From Rhexocercosporidium sp. MPI-PUGE-AT-0058 (Eukaryota > Ascomycota > Leotiomycetes > Helotiales), in contig JAGTJL010000004.1 of NCBI GenBank assembly GCA_020746875.1, positions 2,666,001-2,730,000 of the forward strand: a stretch of 64,000 nucleotides of DNA, written 5' to 3'. Both the position numbers and the translations under genes were made by a program. Every line of letters starts with the position of its first letter. Within the stretch, counting starts at the first letter, position 1. Below the pieces are notes generated by a model that saw nothing but the letters and a program-made list of their open reading frames with translations, was not told the origin of the DNA and made no database searches. This document shows, piece by piece, positions 10,438 to 19,541 of the stretch.

Positions 10438-11521
10438 TGGAAGTAGTCCTGTATTACTAGCAAAGGGTGGGCCGGCTAGACCCGCCGCTTGCAAAGTAAA
10501 AAAAGCGGGTTATAGTCAATTTGGACGTCCGCAGCCTGGCGCTTCTCTCTTTCACTCCTCTAGTTGGTCTCCGCGGGCGAAAGCTCAGACTTCCGATCGG
10601 CTGACTGCGTCCGACCGGTGCGGTAATGCAATAATCAAGGAGATGGATGGCGTGCTTTTAGGCAGCCACAAAAGTATAAACCGTAAGGGGTCGACAGGGG
10701 GAGCAAAAGATCCATTCAAACTCAATTAAGCAATCAACTAGCGAGAAGAGGTAATCAGCTTGCAGTTTGCATCAAGCAGCGTCAGATAAGAAACTCGAAG
10801 TGCGGTTGCATTCCTGTGAAACATACCATCTTATCTTCGCCCGGTGTTCGGCCGCAAGGCATCTCAGATCAATGACCCGGACGCTTTCAGTTGCACGCAT
10901 CTGGGACTGGTCCGCCGCACCGGCCTAACACAACCGCCTGTTGTTACATCAGTTTTTCTTGGACACCAGAAAAACAAATTTGATGTCTATAACTCGGCCG
11001 AACGTGCTAAAGGTGGTGTCTTTAAAGCAAAGAAAGGCGCAGACGTCTTTTCGCTGTAGACTATCCATTCAAACCTTCACAGCCGAATTACTGACAGAAC
11101 CCAAGCCCTGTCTATCCATTCTTTTCGAAATTCGGAGAAAGTTGAGCTTCGTATCAGGCAGGTCAGTTAAAATCTTTGGCTACATCCACTCAGTGAATCC
11201 AGAAGCTGCCTTGAACCGCCGAAAGGGGTGAATCAACACGAGCTGCTTCATTCACGAAGCAACGGCGCGCAGCACAACAACAACAACAACAACTCCATAG
11301 CTCGCTTGACTAGGCTAGAGCTTCTCCGGCTCCCTACTTGAAGAGCCTCTTTCATAAGCGACCTTCTTCATCATCCACAGGCACACATGCACATACACAT
11401 ACACTTCCGCTCGCTCTAGTGCTAATCGAAACCAGAAGAAGTCTCGGAGTCACCACCATCCTAAGCCTATGGTCCTACAAGTCTACAAATACTCTCATCA
11501 CATCTACCCTTTACTCAGCCG
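10438..11521. other. Upstream region of the MFS gene
   Basis: No supportable gene. It holds a mixed-composition sequence, a CAA/ACA-repeat tract near 11274-11292 and a CA-rich stretch near 11382-11405. The last 200 bases are pyrimidine-rich, as expected for a fungal promoter and 5' leader. Confidence 0.5.
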
Positions 11522-13352
11522 ATGAGCCAACCAGCCATGTCAGACAACGCTGCCTCGAACAAGGTCCCCAGTGTCCCCGAATCTGGAAGTGCTGATGAAG
11601 TCTTTGACAAGGAGGGCGCGAATGCAGTCACGGAGAAGGCAAACTCTGGACTTGAGAAAGAGACTGCGGCAGCTGAGGATGTCGTCTATCCAACTGGATT
11701 CCGCATCGTTGCCATCATGATTGGTCTTGGACTTGCTGTCTTCTGTGTTTCTATTGACAATACCATCATCACTACGGCCATTCCCACAATCACCAACGAC
11801 TTCGAGGCTCTATCAGACGTTGGCTGGTATGGTTCAGCTTACTTGCTCACTTTCTGCGCCTTCAACCTCTTCTTCGGCCGCCTCTACCAGCGTTTCAGTG
11901 TCAAATGGACCTTCCTAACCTGCCTTGCCCTCTTCGAAATCGGCTCTCTCATCTGTGGTGTAGCTCCGAACTCCACTACTCTCATTGTCGGCCGGGCATT
12001 TGCTGGTGTTGGATCTTCTGGTCTCTTTTCCGGTGCACTCATCATCCTCGCACATGCAACCCCGTTGGAGAAGCGTCCAGTCTACACCGGTCTTATCGCT
12101 GGCATTTACGGCATTGCCAGTGTTGTTGGCCCACTGCTCGGCGGTGCATTTACGGATCATGCTACCTGGCGGTATGTACTATTCTCCCAATCAAGTCTAA
12201 GATCTTGGGATTGTATCCTTAGTCCTATTATCCTTATCCATAAGACATTGAAGAACGTTGCATACTAACTTCATAATTAGTTGGTCGTTCTACATCAACT
12301 TGCCAATCGGCGCCATTACAGCCTTCACTATTATCTTCTTCTTCGCCTCACCACCCAGTCAGATGACACCCGACCCGAACGCCACTTGGGGACAGAAGAT
12401 CATGCAATTCGATCCCATTGGTACACTTCTTTTTCTCCCTTCCGTTGTCTGCGTACTTCTTGCGCTGCAGTGGGGCGGTACCAAGTATCCATGGAGCGAC
12501 GGTCGCATCATTGCTCTGTTCGTCCTTTTTGCCGTGCTTCTCATTGCATTCATCGGCGTGCAGTACTGGGCTGGCGAAAATGCCACCGTTCCCCTACGCA
12601 TCATCAAGCAGCGCAGCATCGCCAGCGCAGCCTACTTCTCCTTGTGCGTGGGGGCAGCTTTCTTTATCACAGTTTTCTATCTACCCATCTGGTTCCAGGC
12701 AGTCAGAGACGACAATGCCACCGAATCTGGTATCAATACGCTGCCGATGATGATCTCTTTCACCCTCGGGGCCATCGTCGGCGGTGGGGTCGTCACAACC
12801 TATGGATACTACACGCCGTTTTTGTATGCTCTGGTTGTCATTGCTTCCATCGGCGCAGGGCTTCTCACCACCTTTACGGTTGGTATCTCGATCGGCAAAT
12901 GGATCGGCTATCAGATCATTCTCGGTTGGGGAATCGGTATTGGAATGCAGCAGACTCTGGTTGCCGCGCAGGCTGTCCTTCCCCTGGTTGATGTTCCCGT
13001 CGGCACTGCCGTCGTCATCTTTTCCCAGATGTTTGGTGGGAGTCTCTTCGTCAGCGTTGCCCAGAATGTCTTCACCAACAAGCTTGTCGAGGGACTTGAG
13101 ACAGTAGAGAACCTTGGTATCGATCCCAGGTCAGTGATCAGTACCGGTGCCACGGAGATTGCCAAACTCATCACCGATTCTGCTGTTCTGGATCAAGTCA
13201 AAGTGGTGTACAACGATGCCATTGTGTGGACCTTTAGAGTAGCTCTGATCATGATTTGCTTGAGTTTGTTTGGAGCAGTATTCATGGAGTGGAAGAGTGT
13301 GAAGAAGGCCAGTCAGGACAATAAGACCGAGGCTGCAACTTCAGAAGCATAG
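11522..13352 (+). CDS. MFS drug/metabolite exporter, DHA2 (14-TM) type, 573 aa
   Basis: Probable proton-coupled plasma-membrane efflux pump, likely exporting the cluster product. Exons 11522-12171 and 12281-13352; the junction restores TWRWSFYINLPIG, a hallmark of fungal toxin-efflux-type MFS proteins. After an acidic, hydrophilic N-terminus of about 55 residues come many hydrophobic helices. Visible motifs are DNTIITTAIPTI in TM1, the loop FGRLYQRFSVKWTF after TM2 (motif A-like), RAFAGVGSSGLFSGA (motif B-like), and GIASVVGPLLGGAFTDH (antiporter motif C). The C-terminus is a short charged tail after EWKSVKKA. The length fits the 14-TM family. A second ATG at 11537 (MSDNAASN) is an equally possible start. 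It lies between the Myb gene and a reductase gene in the putative cluster. Confidence 0.94.
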
Positions 13353-13798
13353 GCGCATTTTCCTTTTCGATGAAGACTAGAATAGTGAAACGTTAGTATT
13401 GCATAGTCTAGAGATGCTGTGCATCAAGAACCCCTTTAATGAAAGCAAATTCACTTCTCGAGATTGACAGCCCTGTCTTTAATCTTTCATTTTTAATTCG
13501 GCTCGTTAAACGGATTCTCTGCTCGATATGGGAGTGTCAACCAGAAGACTACTTCAGTTATTTATCAGCAATTAGCTTAGAATATCACTTTGTTCAAGCT
13601 TTGTCTTTCTTATTGTTCGACTTGTTCCTGCCATCTCGGGAATTGCCAAGCCGTAAGACACACGATGAGGTCTCTGTCGGAGGATTGAGCGCTGATTTGA
13701 ACTTCGAAACACCTTCCGCCGCCACGGAGGACACTTATCATAGGCTGGTCTGGCATGGAAGATCATATTGCATACATGCTGTAAACCTCTTTGGTCCC
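13353..13798. other. Gap between MFS and dehydrogenase genes
   Basis: Terminator side of the MFS gene and upstream side of the next. Overlapping open frames exist on both strands but none shows a domain, splice partner or protein-like bias. Confidence 0.5.
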
Positions 13799-13837
13799 AG
13801 TCTGTCCCTAGTCCGTTGGAAGTCTGGGGCTAGTCGG
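13799..13837. promoter_or_regulatory. Four-unit 11-bp-period hexamer array upstream of the dehydrogenase
   Basis: Half-sites AGTCTG (13799), AGTCCG (13810), AGTCTG (13821) and AGTCGG (13832) are separated by exactly 5 bp (TCCCT, TTGGA, GGGCT). The array ends about 200 bp before the dehydrogenase ATG. It is the longest and cleanest copy of the motif found in the PKS/oxygenase and Myb/MFS intergenic regions. One half-site per helical turn suggests cooperative binding on one DNA face; that part is inference. Confidence 0.75.
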
Positions 13838-14039
13838 GTCCCGGCCTCAACCTACGTGTGCTCCTAGCTTTCTCCTAGAAAATTTATGCTAGTATCGACT
13901 TACCCAGTCAGAACTAAATGTATAAATGAACCGTTTTCCATATCATTTGCTACCTATTTCAGCTGTTTCTCTTCATATCTTCTCAACTCTCATCAACAAA
14001 AGGAACAGCTACTCATCTGAAACCTACAACAACACAGTG

Positions 14040-14991
14040 ATGAGTTCCAACAAGCTCATTACCCTTGTCACAGGTACTATTTTCCCTTTGATACTGGCTC
14101 GTTTCTCGTTGGAATGCAGCTGACCTCTTCATTACCAGGGGCAAATCAAGGCATTGGGCTCGAAACAGCCAAGAACCTCCTTCTGGACAACGAAGCTTAC
14201 CACGTCATCCTCGGTATCAGGGACCTCTCCAAAGGCGAAGCCGCCGTACAAGCTCTTTCAGCATTGCCGGATCTCAAAGGCACAGTCTCAGCCATCAAAC
14301 TCGACGTAACAGATGATGAGTCCGTCGATGCAGCCGCCGCACATGTGAAGTCAACATACGGACGCCTCGACATCCTCGTCAACAACGCGGGAATCTTCCT
14401 CCGCGGTAACCCGCGTGAGGTTGGGCGCAAGCTCTTCGGCACGAACGTTGTCGGCTACTTGAGCGTCACCGAGGCTTTTCTTCCGCTGCTGAAAGAGGCG
14501 CCGGCTCCGCGGATTGTCTTCGTGACGAGCAGTCTGGGTTCCTTCACTCTGGCGTCAGACCCCAAGAGCCCTCTGTACGCCCCTTTGGCGAATGAATATC
14601 GCGCCGCGACGGCAGCACGCAATATGCTTCTGAACCAGTACTGTAAGTAAATGACTGAGCCCACTCTCTCTCCTTTGAGAGCATTTCATGTCCAGTTTCC
14701 CACTACAGAGACATCTCTTGTGCAATTCTCAATCCACCCTGTCAGGCAATTATTGACTCCCCTGTCTACCTAGGGGTGCGTCTTCAGATCGAGAATCCAG
14801 GGCTATTTAAGGTCCACGGCGCTGATCCTGGCTTGGTGGCTACTAATCTGGCCGATTCGCCTGATTTGTTGAGGAAGCGAGGTGCTGTTGAGCCGGATGT
14901 TGGAGGTGCACGAATCGCAAGTGTCGTGAAAGGAGATCGTGACGCTGATGTCGGCCGCGTGTGTAGCGAGGGAAATATCGTACCCTGGTAG
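14040..14991 (+). CDS. Short-chain dehydrogenase/reductase, 251 aa
   Basis: NAD(P)-dependent oxidoreductase with a Rossmann fold, probably cytosolic, likely reducing or oxidising a cluster intermediate. Three exons: 14040-14073, 14139-14642, 14774-14991; the sum is 756 bases. The cofactor motif TGxxxGIG appears as VTGANQGIGLETA, with its first Gly split by intron 1. NNAG follows in DILVNNAGIFL, then the catalytic Ser in IVFVTSSLGS. The usual YxxxK is not clean: the stretch after exon 2 reads EYRAATAARNMLLNQY, where Y(x)3K would be YRAAT, so the Lys may be missing or shifted. The C-terminal HGADPGLVATNL matches the PG motif of the family. A 38-residue in-frame upstream extension from 13926 is possible, but the ATG at 14040 gives the normal start. 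A four-unit hexamer array lies about 200 bp upstream. Confidence 0.88.
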
Positions 14992-15559
14992 ATTACCTTA
15001 AGTCAAGTGCCTGGTCCTTGACAGATGTTAAATGCAAAATTATAATCTGTCATAAACATCTGCTGCTGAGCGAAATCATCTAGTACGTGTTTTTATTATC
15101 GCTAATGAAAACAAGCAAATTATTTCAAGAGTTGTTTTTCACGATTTGCGAATATCGAATTTAAACTGTAATTATTCATGTAAAAATCAATACTTATAAA
15201 TTATTTTTCGTAACTTATGTTGTACTTGCTATTCGAAATTCGGGATCTTTATAATCTACTATTCCTGATATTTACTCGCTTGAGGAGTCTTTTGTTTACT
15301 GAGCTACCTTGTTTTGGTAAGATTAATTGTTGTGTACTAACGGCTGGGAAATAAATATAGTTTCGCTTATCTTCGCTTAATAATAAACAAACTGACTAAG
15401 AAAAAGGACTTAGATATACCAAGGCACGCATATAAAGTTATAATATAGTTAAAAATAGTTAAATCTCGTATGTATTCCGATGGCTTAATACTAGGTCTAT
15501 TTAGGCGACTAGATCGATAAAATTAAGCTAAGAAAACCTCCAGAATCATGAGGTAACAT
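14992..15559. other. AT-rich gene-free block
   Basis: Very AT-rich with no supportable gene. Together with 8530-9660 it marks the right side of the putative metabolite cluster. Confidence 0.6.
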
Positions 15560-16360
15560 CGACTTTCAATGCAGCAGGGGCCGCCTCCGATGTAGTTGTT
15601 GACATCCAGTTTGCAGCAGCAGCGGAAGATCTGCCCAAAGTACAAGAGATATTTGGTCTGAGCGCTGATATTGGTCATACCCTTAACATCAAGAAAGCAA
15701 GCTATAAGAAGGCAGGCGGGAACTTAAGAAACGCGCTGTCAATATCTATAGCAGTAGGTGGCCACCGAAAGATCAATGCCCGATGCCCTGTGCCCGGCCT
15801 TTACGCTTTGGAGATTGCCGTCGATCTGAAGAACGTTATCCTTATTCAGGAACTTGGCAAAGCCGGGGCAAAGCTCAAAGCAAAGACCTCGAACGGCTTG
15901 TCGTTACTCCAAACGGCTCTTGTTTCCAGACCTCATGGCTCAACTTTCGAATTGATTTGTTGCTTGTTGCGCTACGGGGCAAATTAGGATTCGCCAGTGA
16001 CATTAGACAACGGGAGGTGGAGAATGGTGAGATCCCCATTTGAGATTGCTGCGACAGACACGACCACCGAAATCTTGAGCGCCTTCTGATTGACGGAGGA
16101 GCGGACATTAATGCCTCCCCAGCACACTCTCACGGCAGAACGGCCCTTCAAGCAACTATCTGCCCCAACAATCCCGACACAGAAATTTTTCAGATGTTCT
16201 TAGATAATGTTCCTGATATACGCGCCTGCAGGAATGGGAGAAGGGGTTGCTGCCCTCCAAGCAGCTGCGGTAAAGGGCCACCTATAGCTAACCTTTAAGC
16301 TACTCGAAATGGGAGGAGATACAAAAGCGTCTCCGGAACTCCAAATTTGGAGGCGGAGAA
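15560..16360 (+). pseudogene. Decayed ankyrin-repeat gene
   Basis: Plus-strand translations give ankyrin-like pieces in broken frames. Between about 15575 and 15985 they read DIQFAAAAEDLPKVQEIFG, YALEIAVDLKNVILIQELG and KTSNGLSLLQTALVS. Later come FEIAATDTTTEILSAF, RTALQ near 16139, and LQAAAVKGHL followed by FKLLEMGGDTKA near 16256-16330. Stops interrupt the reading near 15985, 16087, 16200 and 16285, and the frame shifts more than once. No start codon with a whole domain was found. Spacing of about 33 residues between similar blocks supports ankyrin repeats. The original full length and function cannot be recovered. Confidence 0.7.
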
Positions 16361-16637
16361 CGTGACGGAGATTCCCGAGTTGAATAATGTGGTTTCCTCA
16401 CTATTGTGGACCCTTCGAAAGACTAATAATTCAGAGAGGAGCTAGTTAATTATGTCACTCAATTGCTACCTACCTTGGAACACTAATAGATGTACAAGCC
16501 TCGTTCAACTTCGAACCTGGGACTTGCGCGCACTTCAAGCAAGCAGGGTCCGTTCCAAGCCGCTGTCATCCAATTCGGAGCTCTTCCCATCCTTCCCTTA
16601 TCGAATCTCTTTTTACTCTATCAGTAGTCACAGTTAT

Positions 16638-18068
16638 CTACAAAACGCCAACAGCAACAACCCCAAACAGCGCAGCCATTCCCATCGCGCCCTCAACCCG
16701 CCCAGCAGCAGCCGTGCTCGTGCTCGCACTAGGTGCGGTAGTGGTAGCTGAGATACCGCTCGTGAATGGGATGACGCTCGTGGATGTCACGCCCGTGAAG
16801 GCTACGGGCTGGGTTGTGGCTGTGGGATCTGGGGTTGCGATTGGGTTTGCTGGATTGAGTACACTAGAGCCAATCTCATCAGTAATGAATCCGAGAAGGA
16901 GGAGTTACTTGGGAGGATGGAAAAGGTTAGAGAACAGAGGATAGAGAAAGACTCACTTATCAAGCACATGCACCACCCCATTCGCCACAATAACATCACT
17001 AATAATCACCATGGCACTATTCACAAACACCTTCTTCCCCACCACCTCCACCTTCACCATACCCCCCTGCGCAGTCATCAGATTCATATTCCCTAGCATG
17101 CCAGCGTACCCAACTGTGCCATTCACGATGTGATATTCGAGGACGGTACGGAACATTGTCTGGTCTGCTTGCAGCGCTGGAAGAGCCGAACCGATCTTCT
17201 CAAATGCGGCGTTGGAGGGTGCGAAGATCGTTACATCTTTTAAGGTGTCGACTGTTGAGACGAGGTTTGTGGTTGTGAGAGCGCCAACGAGGCCGGTTAG
17301 GCCGCTGTCGAGGGCGGAGCGGGAAGGCATCTATAAGATCCAGGCAATTAGTTTTCGTCATATTCCTCTATGGTGATTACGTTCGAATCCCTATATTTGG
17401 GGTTTGGGCTGTTGAGATATGTGAGAGAAGTTTGAAAGGCGAGACATACCATAGGCATGGTAAGCACCGTATCAATAACATGGATCACACCCCCTGTAAA
17501 CGCCACATCCATCGTCGTCGCCATACTCATCTCCTTCAATCCACTCATGACCATAACCTTCCCACCCATCTTCGAGAGCTGCACCACCTGCCCATTCGTC
17601 ACATTCGCATACGTCGCATTCGTCAACATGCTATGTGCGTAGATTGAGTTATTGAGCTCGCTGGACGGATGTGCGCCGACGAGCACGTGGTATTGTAGGA
17701 GGGCGGTTAGCATGCCGGGGTCGTTGGAGGCAGCTTGGCCGGCTGGTGTGGAGAGAAATTTCGAGAAGGCGTCGTTGGAGGGGGCGAGGATGGTTATGTT
17801 GCGGGCAGTAGTTAGGCTGGTGGTTAGGGCGGGTTGGTTTTGGAGGAGGTCTGGCGATGAAAGGTTAGATTTGGTGTCTTTTGCAGAGGAGGATAAACTC
17901 CAGAAGAGGAACTGAGGATGTGGAAAGACGGAGTGAAGGATTGAAAGGAGACGTACTAGTCAATGTGCCCAATGTCTTGTTATTCGTAGTCAGAATCTCC
18001 ATGAGGGACATCTGCGCGGCAGCCGAAACCGCAAGAGCAGATGTGAAGAACAGAGTTGAGAGATGCAT
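16638..18068 (-). CDS. GPI-anchored fasciclin (FAS1) domain protein, 370 aa
   Basis: Probable cell-wall or cell-surface adhesion protein. Four exons: 18068-17957, 17850-17450, 17330-16957, 16863-16638; the sum is 1,113 bases with consistent phases. A signal peptide is evident (MHLSTLFFTSALAVSAAAQ). Two FAS1 domains follow. The first has ITILAPSNDAFSKF, LLQYHVLVGAH and GGVIHVIDTVLT. The second has VTIFAPSNAAFEKIG, LEYHIVNGTVGYA and NGVVHVLDNVL. The tail is Thr/Ser-rich (SATTTAPSASTSTAAAG) and ends in a hydrophobic stretch (AALFGVVAVGVL), as for GPI attachment. Several NxT/NxS sites are present. Length and arrangement match fungal two-domain fasciclins. Confidence 0.92.
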
Positions 18069-19541
18069 CTTGCCGACTCGATCGAGGTCTTCTCCCTAAC
18101 AGCGACAACAATACTCTCAAATGTAAAAGAAGAAGACGAAGGAACCCGAATCAACAGGTACACAACGCAGATAGAAAAAATAGCTGCTGGGAAGTACAAA
18201 GGAGGAGAGAGGAGAGATCTACACGAACGCCAAACAACAAGTACAGAATGAGTAAGATCTGGAGGGGGCGCGAGTAAGGTTTATACTCCTTTACCTTCTC
18301 CCCCCGTCTCGCTCTATCATGCCTTGCTTCGTGTCTCGCATGAGACATCTAAAAGCGAAAAGTATGAGTCCAAAGCCTCACCCCTCCCTCTCTTCTCAAA
18401 GTCTCCTACCAAGCACAAAGACTGTCTTCCAAGATCTAGGCCAAACATCGTAACAGGCCCAAAGCGTTCTCTCTACACGCCAAGCAGACCTCTAGATACT
18501 TCCTCTAACACTCACTCACTCACTCACTCATTCACTATACTTGCCAATTCCTCCCCGTACGATGCCATACTAGACTACCCTGTACTCTGTAGACATGATT
18601 CTCGGCAATCTAGCACAGACTATCACCCGTCACCATCTAGAACCTTATTCGCTTGGAGCTGAAACGGTTTCCGGGCACAGTATTCGTGTGGGGGATGTGA
18701 AACGTGATTGTGATTGGGTAGATTGACTGTAGGTGGTTGGTAAGTGTCTGTGCAGAACGTCAAACGTGGAAACAAAACACATATCATACCGACTGATGCC
18801 GAGAAACTTGGGGATACCAAATTCTGCACTTGCAGCTGGCTAGGGGAGTAGCATTCACGATGCACTCACTGGTGATATAGGATTCGCTCCTGATTACCAA
18901 AGATTGAGGCTGTGGTTTAATCGTCTTTCTTGAATCATTCCATTCCACTCCATGCTCTGTTCTCTGTTCTCCTCTCCAACTTGGACAGCTTTAGTATATA
19001 CAATCTCCTCTCACAGCCTCACACCTGATCCTGCACTTCCACCCAGCATTCGCACTACTCGCGTGATGTTCTTTTTTATCCATCAGACACCATCACAATG
19101 CCATGTCATGCATGCAATACCAAGGTCCCATCATCGCATCAGATACCACTTTCTCTCACCCACTCGCTCGATCAAAATCAACACATCATAACATACATTA
19201 CGCAGAGCCCGAGCGCATCATGCATACACACACACAACGTAGCAGAACCGAGTGGAGTCAACGCTCATCTTCATCTCGACCCTCGGAACAGGCATGACAG
19301 AAACAGAAAAGAAAAGGAAAACGAATATGGAAAGGGGATATCACAGGGAGTTGTTTTATTTCGTTCGTAATACTCGCGGTAGTCGCTGAGCCAAATCGTG
19401 ACTGATGGTGCTGGTGGCGCTGGAGCCTGGGTTCTTTTTCTTTCTGACCTAATGGAATAGAAATTGGGGAATTGAGGAGACTGTACAGGTCGTAGGGTTG
19501 GAGCTTGGTTGATGTTCGCGATTGGGGGAGAAGAGCAGAGG
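18069..19541. other. Gap between fasciclin and TBC genes
   Basis: No gene seen. It is pyrimidine-rich, with a CTCA tetranucleotide run near 18508-18533 and a CA run near 19222-19236. It includes the upstream region of the fasciclin gene. Confidence 0.55.

Noticed and set aside
10844..11231. Two overlapping plus-strand frames upstream of the MFS gene
   Set aside because: No domain, different frames over the same bases and no splice logic.
13439..13867. 142-codon plus-strand open frame between MFS and SDR genes
   Set aside because: No domain or homology is visible, and its end overlaps the four-unit hexamer array in the SDR promoter; an opposite-strand frame is equally open.
16500..16560. tRNA T-arm-like word (GGTTCGAA on the minus strand)
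   Set aside because: No acceptor, D-arm or anticodon arm can be built around it, so not called as a tRNA.
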